Assembly (NCBI GenBank): GCA_029866025.1
Contig: JARXAD010000002.1
Span: 237,688-301,687 of the forward strand
DNA length: 64,000 nucleotides
From: Vampirovibrionales bacterium
GTDB lineage: Bacteria; Cyanobacteriota; Vampirovibrionia; Vampirovibrionales; Vampirovibrionaceae
Reading direction: 5' to 3'
Part shown: positions 25,886 to 36,020 of the stretch, piece by piece
How positions within the stretch are numbered: the first letter of the stretch is position 1
Layout: every line of letters begins with the position of its first letter
Translations under genes and position numbers: made by a program
The notes under the pieces: generated by a model
The model's input: the letters and a program-made list of their open reading frames with translations, nothing else
Told to the model about the DNA's origin: nothing
Database searches by the model: none

Positions 25886-26551
25886 GTGGGAAAGCGCGCT
25901 TTCAGTATTTTCATCACACTTCTTGTAGTTGTAATTACGGGGAATATGGGATTTTTATGGCTGGAGTTAATACCAGAACAGCTCCCTTGGCTACTCAAAA
26001 GAGAGCTACGCGGCATTGTATTTCACCCTCATCAATCTAAACACGTGGCTGAAAAACCCGATCCGTTTTGCGAATCGTTAAAAGAATCGTGGGTGTTTTT
26101 GCCTAACCTGCCCACGCCTCCAAAGCCAACGACGCCTTCGGCTATGGGTCGCGTTACACGCGTTAACGTTACGCCCGATATGGTGTTAAAACCGTGGAGC
26201 GAGCAACCCCAACGAATGATCGAGAAATTTGAGGAAAAATTTGCACGAATCACCAAAAATATCGACCTTTCAGGGAAATTTATAAGCACTGTGTACGAAA
26301 AAGAGCATAGCTACCGATGGGTAAGCCAAGTTTCAGGGGGTGTAACCACACAGGATTACCGCTATTACGTTAAATCCGCGACACAAAACCGGCAAAGCGG
26401 CGTGTTGTTAGCCGCATGCACCAACCACAAAGGCCTTAGCACTTACCCTAAAAAAGTAACCGCACACTTCATCCCCAACATGTTTATTGTGCCACAGCAG
26501 GTTAAAAAAGCAGAAACACCGCAACACATTGAATTTGAGATTCCAAAGTAA
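25886..26551 (+). CDS. Membrane-anchored or exported hypothetical protein, 221 aa
   Basis: The N-terminus (KRAFSIFITLLVVVITGNMGFLWL) is a signal anchor or uncleaved signal peptide; the rest is a soluble, Lys- and Pro-rich domain with two Cys (residues 53 and about 172). I recognise no family. The GTG start at 25886 is supported by GAGGG eight nt upstream. Composition is more A+T-rich than the housekeeping genes around it. It ends head-on against purF with no gap. Confidence 0.65.
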   Translation: MGKRAFSIFITLLVVVITGNMGFLWLELIPEQLPWLLKRELRGIVFHPHQSKHVAEKPDPFCESLKESWVFLPNLPTPPKPTTPSAMGRVTRVNVTPDMVLKPWSEQPQRMIEKFEEKFARITKNIDLSGKFISTVYEKEHSYRWVSQVSGGVTTQDYRYYVKSATQNRQSGVLLAACTNHKGLSTYPKKVTAHFIPNMFIVPQQVKKAETPQHIEFEIPK

Positions 26552-28108
26552 CTACAACGCTGCCGACAGCAACGACGCATCCAGCGATTGGGTCACGTGG
26601 GTTTGATCGATTTCTGACAACAAATGCCCCACATCGGTGGGGTAATCCCCGTTAAAGCACGCGTAGCAAAAGGGCTGGATGTCACCGTTTTGGTTCCCGA
26701 CCGCTTGCATATCTTCGGTGGTTAGGTACACCAAACTATCCACCCCCAACCAGTCGGCAATCTCGGCATCACTCATGCGGTTGGCCAACAATTCCGTCCC
26801 GCTGGACATATCAATGCCGTAAAAACACGGATGCTTGACAGGCGCCGAGGAAATACGAAGGTGAATTTCTTTAACGCCACACTGACGTAACATAGCCACT
26901 AATTTTTTGCTGGTATTGCCCCGCACAATAGAATCATCCACCACCACCACGCGCTTGCCTTCCAGCATGCGCTTCATTGGGTTGAGTTTGAGCTGAATGC
27001 TGCGCTCTCGCATACTTTGGGTGGGGTGAATAAAGGTGCGCCCCACGTAGCGATTTTTAATGAGGCCTTCCATGTACGGCACGCCGGTTGCCTGAGAATA
27101 CCCTACTGCGGCCACATTCCCCGAATCGGGCACGGGAATCACCATATCCGCGCCAATAGTGGGGTATTGTTTGCACGAACGTTCTGCCAGCTTGCGTCCC
27201 ATAGCCAAGCGGGTTTCGTACACCAACTGATTACGAATCACACTGTCGGGGCGGGCAAAGTACACCAATTCAAAAAAGCAAAACTTGTTTTGTGAGGGCT
27301 TAGACTGGGCTGGCAAAAAAGACGAACGCGTCATGGCCCCGCTGGAATCAAACAGCACCAACTCCCCTGGGGGCACTTCAAACTCAAACTGGGCGCCTAA
27401 AATATCCAAGGCACATGTTTCCGATGCCACCACCCAGGCGGGTTTTCCCACCATGGTTTCGCCGGGTGCCGCTATCACTTTGCCAACAGAAAGTGGCCGA
27501 AACCCAACAGGGTCTCGAGCGGCCAATAAGCAATCACCAAAGGCCATCGTCAGGCAATAGGCACCTTCAAAAGTAGGAAGTACTGCTTTAAATACCGCTA
27601 TCACAGCATCACTCGTGGTGGCATTGGCTTTATGTAGGGCACGGCGCAAGGTATAAGCCATCACCAAGGTGTCAGAGCTTCCCGTCATAAGGGGCGGGCG
27701 ATCATCTTCAGGCAGGGCTCCCCATAGAGCTTCGGTATTGGTAAGGTTGCCGTTGTGGGCAATCACCAAAGGGCCGTAACGAGTTCGCACCACCACGGGC
27801 TGGGCGTTTTCCAGGCTACTGCTACCGGTGGTGGCATAACGAGTGTGGCCAATGCCAATTTGCCCCGTCATGGGGGCCAACACATCGGGGGTCATCACTT
27901 GGTTTACCAAGCCCATGCCGCGATGCAAATTGAGCTGTTCATGATCAAAAGTAGCCATGCCACAGCTCTCTTGGCCACGATGTTGCAAAGCGTACAGCCC
28001 CAAATACAACCACTGCCCCAAATGTCGCCACTGATCAGAGAAGGACACGGGCAACAGTACGCCCAGTACCCCACATTTTTCGCGCCACGCCATCATTTCA
28101 GAGCTCAT
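26552..28108 (-). CDS. purF: Amidophosphoribosyltransferase
   Basis: First committed step of purine synthesis: PRPP plus glutamine to phosphoribosylamine. The Ntn-type glutaminase domain begins at C12 (CGVLGV) after an 11-residue propeptide that should be removed to expose the catalytic Cys. The phosphoribosyltransferase domain carries VVVVDDSIVRGNTS (about 386-399). ATG 28108 is chosen because it overlaps the purL stop as ATGA, giving translational coupling; GTG 28117 is the alternative. C-terminal Cys residues (CYACFNGDYP, with upstream Cys) resemble the Fe-S type of B. subtilis PurF. Confidence 0.96.
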   Translation of the reverse strand: MSSEMMAWREKCGVLGVLLPVSFSDQWRHLGQWLYLGLYALQHRGQESCGMATFDHEQLNLHRGMGLVNQVMTPDVLAPMTGQIGIGHTRYATTGSSSLENAQPVVVRTRYGPLVIAHNGNLTNTEALWGALPEDDRPPLMTGSSDTLVMAYTLRRALHKANATTSDAVIAVFKAVLPTFEGAYCLTMAFGDCLLAARDPVGFRPLSVGKVIAAPGETMVGKPAWVVASETCALDILGAQFEFEVPPGELVLFDSSGAMTRSSFLPAQSKPSQNKFCFFELVYFARPDSVIRNQLVYETRLAMGRKLAERSCKQYPTIGADMVIPVPDSGNVAAVGYSQATGVPYMEGLIKNRYVGRTFIHPTQSMRERSIQLKLNPMKRMLEGKRVVVVDDSIVRGNTSKKLVAMLRQCGVKEIHLRISSAPVKHPCFYGIDMSSGTELLANRMSDAEIADWLGVDSLVYLTTEDMQAVGNQNGDIQPFCYACFNGDYPTDVGHLLSEIDQTHVTQSLDASLLSAAL

Positions 28109-30540
28109 GACGCGCACTCCTCATGGGCTGGCGAGAGTGGACCTGTCGTGGCATAGATTGTATAAAGCTCCTCCAGCGGCCACGAGTGGGATTGTTCATT
28201 CAGCGTAAGGGTTAGCGTGGGGTCTTCAACGGTTTGTCCAATCACGGCAAGGGGAATAGTTGCTGCCTTGCACTGAGCCTTGAGTGTGGCTAGTTTGTCG
28301 GAATCACACGCTACTAGCACCGAGCCATGGGTGTCGGCTAGCAACAATTGATCCAAGCGGCTAATTGAAGAAGCCTGGACCTTAACAGCCTCAACGTCTA
28401 TGGAAACCCCTTGAAAAACAGGCGTAGCCGGTTGCAAGGCTGGAGGAAAAGTCATTTCTGTCAGGCTCGTCAACACTCCGCCGCTAGAAACATCTTGCAT
28501 GGCCTTGACCACAGGCTGTAAGGTTGGCAACAAATCAATCAGACGCTTTTCCAAGGCCAAGTCCACGGTGGGGGGTTCGCCAAACAGTTGTCCGGTCCGT
28601 AACCATTGGTACTCACCGCCCCCAAAAGCTGGGGCCAACTGGCCCAACAGGCACAGAATTAAGCCTGGCTCTTTAAGTCGAGGCGTGATGGGCGGGGCTT
28701 CTTCAGAAATATTCATCACTCCCACCATGCCAATAACGGGGGACGGCAGAATGGCCTGAGAGCCTTTAGTTGAGTCGGTCGCACCGCCGCGTTCATTGTA
28801 TAAACTTACGTTTCCGCCGGTGACTGGGGTATTTAAAGCCAAACAAGCGTCTTTCATCCCACGTACCGATTGAGCTATATGGTAGTATGGCTCTGGCTTT
28901 TCAGGGTCGCCAAAGTTAAGGTTATTGGTAACAGCCAAAGGAGTGGCACCCACACACGCCAAATTGCGAGCGGATTCTGCCACTGTGCCTTTGGCAGCCT
29001 CATACGCATTAAGGTAAATTTCACGCGAGCGACCATCCACGGTAGCGGCCAAGGCTTTTCCCGTCAGGCGGCCTTGTGTGTCACGCAAGCGAATGACGCC
29101 TGAGGCATTGTTCTCTGAACTCAGCACCGTGTTGTTACGCACATGGCGATCGTAACCATGAAAAACGCCTGTAGGGAAGGCAATGTTGGGGGAGGCTAGC
29201 ATTTTTTTCAGCCAATCGCCAATATCAGCTACGGTTAAATCAGGATAGGCCGTTTCATCCCATTGTTTCTCACGAATCACTCGCAAACTGTCGGGTTCGG
29301 ACGGATCAATGGCCTCAGGGTAGAGAGGGGCATCATCAGTGAGTAGCGCAGGGGGGACATCGGCCACACATTGGCCATGGTGGAAAAATTTAAGGCGTGG
29401 CTCAGCCACCACTTCGCCAACCACGCATGCCGCCAACCCCCAGCGATGAAACAATGCCATCACCTCGGCTTCCTTGCCACGTTCCACCACTAGCAGCATC
29501 CGCTCTTGGGATTCCGATAGTAAGTATTCGTGGGGTAGCATATTGGGCTCTCGAGCAGGCACTTTGTCGAGATCGATGGTCATGCCCACGCCGCCCTTGG
29601 CGCTCATCTCAGCCCCCGAGCAGGTGAGACCCGCGGCGCCCATGTCTTGCCCTGCCACAATAAAACCGGTGGCAAAAGCTTCCAAACAGGCTTCTATGAG
29701 TAGCTTTTCTAAAAAAGGGTCACCGACTTGGACGGCGGGCCGGTCTTTCGCACTTTGAGAGGATAACTCTTTACTGGCAAAGGCAGCGCCGCCCATGCCG
29801 TCTTTTCCCGTTTCTGCGCCCACGTATACCACGGGGTTGCCCACACCCTTGGCCCCACTGGCCAATATTCCCAAACTAGGCAAGGTCGTATCGCCCATAA
29901 TCAGGCCAATACCCATGGCATTGACGAGAGGATTGCCGGAAAAATTGGGGTCGATAAAGATTTCTCCACCAATGGTGGGCACGCCCACGCAGTTGCCGTA
30001 GTGGCCAATGCCGTTAACGGCTCCCCGCAAAAGCTGTTGATTGCGCTGGGCGATTTCTTTAGAGGTGGTAGCAGATTCGGCAAAGGGTCCAAAGCGCAAC
30101 GCATTAAGGGAGGCAATGGGACGGGCATTCATGGTAAAAATATCGCGCAAAATACCGCCCACACCCGTCGCAGCGCCTTGAAAGGGCTCGACCGCCGTGG
30201 GGTGGTTGTGGCTTTCAATTTTAAAAGCAATGGCCAAGGGTTTTCCGTCCACATCGTTGCCCACGCTAATCACGCCTGCATTTTCCCCTGGCCCTTGCAA
30301 AATACACGCGCCTTCTGTCGGCAACGTTTTTAGCAGGTGCTTGGAATGCTTGTAGCAGCAGTGTTCGCTCCACAACACGCTAAACATGGCTAGCTCATTA
30401 AGGTTGGGCGCACGGCCCAAGCCTGCCAAAATCAGGTCATACTCAGCAGGGCGAATATTAAAGGCCTGCAAGCATTCTGCTAGTTCTTGGGGTGGTATGG
30501 CAAAGTCTGTCTGATTTTTTTCCAACACCGCTGCACCCAT
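28105..30540 (-). CDS. purL: Phosphoribosylformylglycinamidine synthase subunit PurL
   Basis: ATP-dependent conversion of FGAR to FGAM. At 811 aa it is the small-PurL type, which needs separate PurS and PurQ (not in this window). Visible hallmarks: SEHCCYKHSKHLL near the N-terminus, VGIKIESHNHP-like (AFKIESHNHPTAVEPFQGAATGVGG), GGEIFIDPNF, and the duplicated AIR-synthase-type half with GNVSLYNE and SSGGVLTSL. ATG 30540 has AAGGGGA seven nt upstream; TTG 30546 is rejected. Overlaps purF by 4 nt and follows mnmG by 87 bp on the same strand. Confidence 0.97.
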   Translation of the reverse strand: MGAAVLEKNQTDFAIPPQELAECLQAFNIRPAEYDLILAGLGRAPNLNELAMFSVLWSEHCCYKHSKHLLKTLPTEGACILQGPGENAGVISVGNDVDGKPLAIAFKIESHNHPTAVEPFQGAATGVGGILRDIFTMNARPIASLNALRFGPFAESATTSKEIAQRNQQLLRGAVNGIGHYGNCVGVPTIGGEIFIDPNFSGNPLVNAMGIGLIMGDTTLPSLGILASGAKGVGNPVVYVGAETGKDGMGGAAFASKELSSQSAKDRPAVQVGDPFLEKLLIEACLEAFATGFIVAGQDMGAAGLTCSGAEMSAKGGVGMTIDLDKVPAREPNMLPHEYLLSESQERMLLVVERGKEAEVMALFHRWGLAACVVGEVVAEPRLKFFHHGQCVADVPPALLTDDAPLYPEAIDPSEPDSLRVIREKQWDETAYPDLTVADIGDWLKKMLASPNIAFPTGVFHGYDRHVRNNTVLSSENNASGVIRLRDTQGRLTGKALAATVDGRSREIYLNAYEAAKGTVAESARNLACVGATPLAVTNNLNFGDPEKPEPYYHIAQSVRGMKDACLALNTPVTGGNVSLYNERGGATDSTKGSQAILPSPVIGMVGVMNISEEAPPITPRLKEPGLILCLLGQLAPAFGGGEYQWLRTGQLFGEPPTVDLALEKRLIDLLPTLQPVVKAMQDVSSGGVLTSLTEMTFPPALQPATPVFQGVSIDVEAVKVQASSISRLDQLLLADTHGSVLVACDSDKLATLKAQCKAATIPLAVIGQTVEDPTLTLTLNEQSHSWPLEELYTIYATTGPLSPAHEECAS

Positions 30541-30627
30541 CGCCAATCCCCTTTTGCTTTGTTGTGATTGAAAAACCTCAGCCCTAGTGTGACTTAAAGG
30601 CGGCAGCGCTTCAATGGCAGAAGGGTG

Positions 30628-32523
30628 CTAAGCAGTGGCAAGCTGCTGCTTTTTAAGAACCACCTGCAAAATGGCAATGTCGGCAGGGGTCACGCCACTC
30701 AGTCGGCTGGCTTGGCCCAGCGTGGTGGGGCGCAGCTTGGCCAGTTGCTCACGGGCCTCGTTAGACAACTGCTGAATGGAGGTGTAATCGACATCCAACG
30801 GCAGTTCGGTTTTTTCTGATTCCGACAAGCGACGAATCGTCAACGCCTGACGCTCAATGTAGCCTTCGTACTTGAGGGTGGTTTCCAAAAACTCGGCCGC
30901 TTGGCGATTGGCATTTAAAAATTCAGCGCAACCGACGTCCAAGGCCGCCAATACGTCATACCCAACAGCAGGTCGGCGTAACAACTGGCCCAGCGGCATT
31001 TTGTATTCCACCGTTTCGCCACAGAGAGTATGAAGCTGGGCTTTATTGGCATCGGTGACCTCAAAGTTGGTTTTATCCAAACGCTTGATTTCAGCGGCAA
31101 TGGCGGCTTGCTTGGCTTCAAAGTGGTTCCAACGGTCGTCGTCCACCAAACCAATCTCTCGCCCCAAGGGCGTCAGGCGGGCATCGGCGTTGTCTTGGCG
31201 CAGCAACAAGCGATATTCGCTACGGCTGGTAAGCATGCGATAGGGCTCGGTGATTTCTTTCGTCACCAAGTCATCAATGAGGGTGCCAATGTAAGACGAG
31301 TCCCGCGTAAGCACAAAAGGCGATTGACCACTGGCGTAACGCGCGGCGTTAATGCCCGCCATGAGTCCTTGGCAGGCAGCCTCTTCGTAGCCACTGGTGC
31401 CACAAATTTGCCCGGCTAAAAACACACCGGGCGTGGTTTTCATCATCAACGCAGGTGTCAGCTGATAGGCTGGGAAATAATCGTATTCCACCGCCGTGGC
31501 GGGGCGCAATAGCTCGGCTTTTTCTAACCCCGGTAGCGTATGCACCATCGCCATTTGAATTTCATAGGGCAAACACGTGCTAAAGCCCTGCAAGTACACC
31601 TCGTGGGTGTGGCGCCCTTCGGGCTCGATAAACAAATGGTGACTGTCTTTATCGGCAAAGCGCGTCACTTTGTCTTCAATGCTGGGACAATAGCGGGGGC
31701 CACAGCCGTCCAGTTTGCCGCTATACATGGGCGATCGGTGGAGGTTATCGCGAATGAGCTGGTGGGTGGCCTCGTTGGTACGCGTCAGGTGGCAGGGAAG
31801 CTGCTCTAAAACCGGCCGATTGGGCAAAAAGCTAAAATGGCGAAGAATCGCATCCCCCGGATGCGCATCCAACCCTGAGAAATCAATGGTTCGGCCATCC
31901 AATCGTGGTGGCGTGCCGGTTTTAAGGCGGCCTGTGGTCATCCCAAGTCGAATCAATTCGCCTGTGAGTCCTTTGGAAGGCCCTTCACCGGGGCGGCCTC
32001 CCCCCACTGATTTTTCTCCCACCCACAACACGCCGTTCATAAAGGTGCCGGTGGTAATCACAATGGCTTTGGCATTGTAGCGAATGTCGAGGTAATCCAC
32101 CGCCGCAACGAAAGCGCCCGTGATAGGGTCGGTTACTAGCTGGGTAATGTGGGTTTGGCGTAGCTTTAGATTGGGTTCGGCTTCCACCAATTGGCGGCAA
32201 AAGTCTCGGTAGGCCGCTTTGTCGCTTTGGGCCCGCAGGGCACGAACGGCAGGGCCCTTGCTGCTGTTGAGGGTTTTCATCTGTAAATACGTGGCGTCGG
32301 CGCACAGGCCCATCACCCCACCCAAGGCGTCTACCTCTTTTACCAACTGGCTTTTGGCAGGGCCGCCCACGGCAGGGTTGCAGCTCATTTGGCCAATGGT
32401 GTCGAGGTTCAACGTCGCCAGCACCACAGAGCAGCCCAAGCGCGCTGCCGCCATGGCGGCTTCTATGCCAGCATGGCCGGCACCAATGACGAGAATATCA
32501 ACGGATTCAGAATAAGAGACCAT
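30628..32523 (-). CDS. mnmG: tRNA uridine-5-carboxymethylaminomethyl modification enzyme MnmG (GidA)
   Basis: FAD enzyme that works with MnmE on wobble U34 of tRNA. Dinucleotide motif GAGHAG at residues 14-19, family signatures GGRPGEGPSKGLT, LKTGTPPRLDGRTIDF, and PGVFLAGQICGTSGYEEAACQG, and the C-terminal helical domain that contacts MnmE. It has 631 aa, normal length. ATG 32523 is preceded by AGG 11 nt upstream; GTG 32532 is less likely. Divergent from ffh with 170 bp between, holding a GCCTCT...AGAGGC hairpin near 32627-32648. Confidence 0.97.
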   Translation of the reverse strand: MVSYSESVDILVIGAGHAGIEAAMAAARLGCSVVLATLNLDTIGQMSCNPAVGGPAKSQLVKEVDALGGVMGLCADATYLQMKTLNSSKGPAVRALRAQSDKAAYRDFCRQLVEAEPNLKLRQTHITQLVTDPITGAFVAAVDYLDIRYNAKAIVITTGTFMNGVLWVGEKSVGGGRPGEGPSKGLTGELIRLGMTTGRLKTGTPPRLDGRTIDFSGLDAHPGDAILRHFSFLPNRPVLEQLPCHLTRTNEATHQLIRDNLHRSPMYSGKLDGCGPRYCPSIEDKVTRFADKDSHHLFIEPEGRHTHEVYLQGFSTCLPYEIQMAMVHTLPGLEKAELLRPATAVEYDYFPAYQLTPALMMKTTPGVFLAGQICGTSGYEEAACQGLMAGINAARYASGQSPFVLTRDSSYIGTLIDDLVTKEITEPYRMLTSRSEYRLLLRQDNADARLTPLGREIGLVDDDRWNHFEAKQAAIAAEIKRLDKTNFEVTDANKAQLHTLCGETVEYKMPLGQLLRRPAVGYDVLAALDVGCAEFLNANRQAAEFLETTLKYEGYIERQALTIRRLSESEKTELPLDVDYTSIQQLSNEAREQLAKLRPTTLGQASRLSGVTPADIAILQVVLKKQQLATA

Positions 32524-32693
32524 GAGTCGCACTACCTGTAGAAATTAAAAAAGGGTTCTGAAAGAAATAAACCGCCACTCAAGGCATAGTTTACCGAAAG
32601 CAAGGCCAACAGCGTACGATCAAAACGCCTCTGTGGTTGAATAGAGGCACGCTTAATGATAAAGCTGCCCCTTAAAATGTACTGGACTTTCCC

Positions 32694-34256
32694 ATGTTTG
32701 ACCGCCTCACCGACCGCCTCCAAACCACGATCCGCAGCTGGCAAGGGAAAAGCACCCTAAGCGCCGACAACATGGCCGATGCCCTGCGGGAAGTGCGCCG
32801 CGCCTTGCTGGAAGCCGACGTGAACCTGCAAGTGGTCAAACGCTTTATGGACCGCCTGCAAGATGATGCCGTGGGCCAACGCGTTCTCAACAGCGTGGAA
32901 CCGGGCGAGCAGCTGATCAAGCTGGTTCATGATGAGCTGGTGACGTTACTGGGCGGCCAAGCCACCCCCGTTGAACTCACCGGTAATGCCACCAACCCAG
33001 ACGTGATATTGATGGTGGGACTGCAAGGCAGCGGTAAAACCACCACCACCGCTAAATTGGCCAAGCGGCTGGCGGCCCAAGGCAAAACGCCCTACCTCAT
33101 TGCCGCCGATGTGTACCGGCCTGCTGCCATTCAACAGCTGCAGCAGCTGGGCAGCAAGCTCAACGTGCCTGTGTTTACGGTGGAGGGCGAAAAAAATGTC
33201 CCACTGCTGGTGGCTCAAGGGGTGGCTGCCGCCAAAGCTGCCTACGAGGGCAACGGCGCCGATGTGATCCTCATTGATACGGCTGGCCGATTGCAGGTAG
33301 ACACCGAGCTGATGGCAGAACTCATGCTCATTAAGATACAACAACAGCCGAACCACACCTTGTTAGTGGTGGATGCCATGATGGGCCAAGAAGCGGTGGG
33401 CGTGGCTCAAGCCTTTGATACCCAACTGGGCATTACGGGCGTGGTGCTCAGCAAAACCGATGGGGATTCTCGCGGTGGGGCCGCCCTAAGTGTGGCCGAA
33501 ATGACGGGCAAGCCCATTGTGTTTATGGGCACCGGCGAAACCCCCGACGGCATCGAGCCCTTTCACCCAGACCGCATGGCCTCTCGCTTGCTGGGTATGG
33601 GGGATGTTGTGACGTTGGTTGAGCGCGCCCAACAAGCCGTGGATGCCAAGCAATCCGCTGAGATGGAAGCCAAAATACGCAAGGCCACCTTTAGCTTTGA
33701 TGATTTTATGGCCATGCAAAAACAGCTGAAAATGCTGGGATCCTTGGGGGGCATTTTAGAGCTACTACCCATTCCTGGGTTGGACAAGCAGGCGCGTGAG
33801 CAGCTTTCTAACCTGAGCGACACCCACCTAAAAAAGTTTGAAGTGATTATTCAAAGCATGACGGCTGCCGAACGCGCCCAGCCCGAACTGCTGCAACAAA
33901 AGCCCAAACGCGTGGCCCGCATTGCCAAAGGCTGTGGCCAGCCCGAAAAAGAGGTAAAGCAATTTTTACTGCAATTTAACCAAATGAAAGTGATGATGCA
34001 GCAAATGTCCAAAATGACTGGCCCCCAGCAAAACGATGCTAACGACGAAACACCCCAAGCCAACCCAGCCTTTGCTGCCTTTGGCACCAGTAATAGCTGG
34101 AAGAAAAAAGCCAAAGAAGCCAAAGGATTGAACGCAGCCCCCACCATGCCAACAATGCCCGGCATGGGTGGGCTCGGTGGATTATTTGGCGGCAAGCCTC
34201 CCAAAGCCCCAAACGCTAAAAACCCCACCAAGGGCATGCCCTTTTTTAAAAAGTAA
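32694..34256 (+). CDS. ffh: Signal recognition particle protein Ffh
   Basis: SRP54-type GTPase that targets membrane and exported proteins with 4.5S RNA and FtsY. N domain (residues 1-95), G domain with GLQGSGKT (109-116), DTAGRLQVD and TKTDGDSRGG, then a Met-rich M domain (about 325-450) that binds signal peptides and RNA. The tail after the M domain is about 70 residues, longer than in E. coli, with a Met/Gly/Pro-rich stretch PTMPTMPGMGGLGGLFGGKPP and a basic end. No ribosome site precedes the ATG; a TAATGATAA box lies about 40 bp upstream. No SRP RNA gene was recognised in the window. Confidence 0.97.
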   Translation: MFDRLTDRLQTTIRSWQGKSTLSADNMADALREVRRALLEADVNLQVVKRFMDRLQDDAVGQRVLNSVEPGEQLIKLVHDELVTLLGGQATPVELTGNATNPDVILMVGLQGSGKTTTTAKLAKRLAAQGKTPYLIAADVYRPAAIQQLQQLGSKLNVPVFTVEGEKNVPLLVAQGVAAAKAAYEGNGADVILIDTAGRLQVDTELMAELMLIKIQQQPNHTLLVVDAMMGQEAVGVAQAFDTQLGITGVVLSKTDGDSRGGAALSVAEMTGKPIVFMGTGETPDGIEPFHPDRMASRLLGMGDVVTLVERAQQAVDAKQSAEMEAKIRKATFSFDDFMAMQKQLKMLGSLGGILELLPIPGLDKQAREQLSNLSDTHLKKFEVIIQSMTAAERAQPELLQQKPKRVARIAKGCGQPEKEVKQFLLQFNQMKVMMQQMSKMTGPQQNDANDETPQANPAFAAFGTSNSWKKKAKEAKGLNAAPTMPTMPGMGGLGGLFGGKPPKAPNAKNPTKGMPFFKK

Positions 34257-34362
34257 GCTGCAACTGTTTTTGATAGTTTTAGCAATTTTCAATCTTCAGG
34301 CTTGTTATAGTACTTGGCTAACAACCATCGTTTACCCAAATCTCTTAATGAAAGGATTCTGT

Positions 34363-34599
34363 ATGCAAAACGTTACTTTTGGCCATAACAACAGCTCTTA
34401 CACAAACGGAAAATATGGCACCAAGGTCTACGAACGTGGGCAAATACTAAAAGTAAAAGGAGGAATACTTCAGTTCGGCAAGCCCACACTAATGGAAGTA
34501 ATGTACGTTGACAAAAATGGTATCCCTTATGCTATCCCTCTTAGAACGCCCGATAAAATTTTGGGCAGTGATATTCGCAGAATCGATGTTCTTAGCTAG
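34363..34599 (+). CDS. Small hypothetical protein, 78 aa
   Basis: A short, A+T-richer gene with AAAGGA seven nt before ATG 34363 and a TATAGT box near 34306. The product is soluble, basic and without recognised domain; it has a Gly/Tyr-rich start (TNGKYGTKVYERG) and a beta-rich body. In-frame upstream codons reach back into ffh but would require an overlapping, unlikely start. The ribosome site is the main support. Confidence 0.5.
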   Translation: MQNVTFGHNNSSYTNGKYGTKVYERGQILKVKGGILQFGKPTLMEVMYVDKNGIPYAIPLRTPDKILGSDIRRIDVLS

Positions 34600-34608
34600 C
34601 AAGGTGAG

Positions 34609-34637
34609 CTGACAACCGCTTTGTAATGGCGTATGAT
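34609..34637 (+). promoter_or_regulatory. Near-consensus promoter of Sel1-repeat gene
   Basis: CTGACA (34609-34614), 17 bp, TATGAT (34632-34637). The predicted start point, 6-7 nt downstream, falls on the A of ATG 34644, implying a leaderless mRNA. Confidence 0.65.
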
Positions 34638-34643
34638 ACGGCC

Positions 34644-35942
34644 ATGCACATGGGCTTTTTACGCAGTGGTTTTTGGGATGCTCTCAAGGTTGTTCTGGGA
34701 GCAGGCGTCATCGCATCGACGCTATTTTGTGCTGGCTACGCCGAACCCGGTGAATTTTTAGCCAACTGGCCTAAAGAGACCCAACCCGCGCTGCGTCAGG
34801 CCATTCGTAAAGGCGATAGCAAAGCCGTAAGCCAATTGATATTGCCCAACAATAAACCCGCCAGTTTTATTGCGCGAGAAGATTTGCCGGACGCCTATTA
34901 CTGGCTGGGCGTTAGCCACGAGCAAAACAAGCAATGGGGCAACGCCGCCCAATGGTTTGACAAAGCCGCCACGCTGGATCACCCAGAAGCCCAGTACCGC
35001 TTGGCCTTACTGAGCTTGCAAGGCAAACTGAAAGACGCCACGGTGGCTGCCCGTGGCCAAGAATTATTGCTACAAGCCGCCAAACACAACGTACGCGATG
35101 CCCAACTGCAACTGGCCATGGCCTACGAACAAGGCCGCTGGGGTTTTGCCAAAGATTTAAATCAAGCCGTGAACTGGTACCGCAAAGCCGCCCTAAACGA
35201 GCTGCCCTTGGCCCAATATGCCTTGGGATTTTTGTACGAGCGTGGCCGTGGCGTAACCGGTGATTTACCCCTCGCCGCCCACTGGTATCAACGTGCTGCG
35301 GAAAATGGTTTAACGGTGGCTCAATACAGGCTAGGCCTCATGTATTTGGATGGCAAAGGCCTGGGTAAAGATGCCGCCAAAGCTCGCAACTGGCTGGCCA
35401 AAGCGGGAGACAAAGGCCACCTGAATGCCCAACTCCAATTAGGGCTAATGTACGAAGATGGCTTACTGGGTAACACCGACTGGGACGGTAATTATCAAGA
35501 AGCTTTACGCTGGTATAAAAAGGCCGCCGCCCAAGGCAATTCTGATGGCCAAATGGCCGTGGGCACCTTTTATATGATGGGCTGGGGCGTGGACCAAAAC
35601 TTTGTGGAAGCGTACCGATGGTTGCAACCCAGTGCCAAACAAGGCAATGAGGCTGCCATTACATGGCTCAAACATCTGCAAGGGCAAATGAGCAAAGAAG
35701 AACTAGCCAAAGCCGCTCAGCAGCTAACCGGACCCAGGCCGGTCAAAACCTCTAAGCCCAATGTACCCACGGCTGTAACCATTAAAAGCGCTCCCGTCGC
35801 CAAAGAAATGGCGATGGCCAGCGCACCCAAAACCACCATCATCAAGCCCCTCGCCCCACCGCCCAAAAACGAAGGCTGGTGGTTTGGCTGGGGTAAACCC
35901 GTTGCCAACAAAAGCCAATCCTCATTACAGGCCGCCCGCTAA
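34644..35942 (+). CDS. Exported Sel1-like repeat protein
   Basis: A signal peptide (GFWDALKVVLGAGVIASTLFCAGYA, cut after AGYA) is followed by at least seven Sel1/TPR-like repeats of about 36 residues (pattern A-x-x-x-Y-x-x-G-x-x-x-x-x-G, then A-x-x-W-Y-x-x-A-A), about residues 90-345. Sel1 repeats bind proteins in many envelope and secreted contexts; the partner is unknown. The C-terminus is Lys/Pro-rich and probably disordered. I start at ATG 34644 rather than 34626 because the promoter above overlaps 34626; ATG 34650 is equally possible. No ribosome site, consistent with leaderless translation. Confidence 0.85.
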   Translation: MHMGFLRSGFWDALKVVLGAGVIASTLFCAGYAEPGEFLANWPKETQPALRQAIRKGDSKAVSQLILPNNKPASFIAREDLPDAYYWLGVSHEQNKQWGNAAQWFDKAATLDHPEAQYRLALLSLQGKLKDATVAARGQELLLQAAKHNVRDAQLQLAMAYEQGRWGFAKDLNQAVNWYRKAALNELPLAQYALGFLYERGRGVTGDLPLAAHWYQRAAENGLTVAQYRLGLMYLDGKGLGKDAAKARNWLAKAGDKGHLNAQLQLGLMYEDGLLGNTDWDGNYQEALRWYKKAAAQGNSDGQMAVGTFYMMGWGVDQNFVEAYRWLQPSAKQGNEAAITWLKHLQGQMSKEELAKAAQQLTGPRPVKTSKPNVPTAVTIKSAPVAKEMAMASAPKTTIIKPLAPPPKNEGWWFGWGKPVANKSQSSLQAAR

Positions 35943-36020
35943 ACACGTTCACACACCGAACTTCCTCCGAGAGCCCCTTTCCCCCTTCATCCGGTGGAGT
36001 GCACTGAGCACGCAGGCCAG

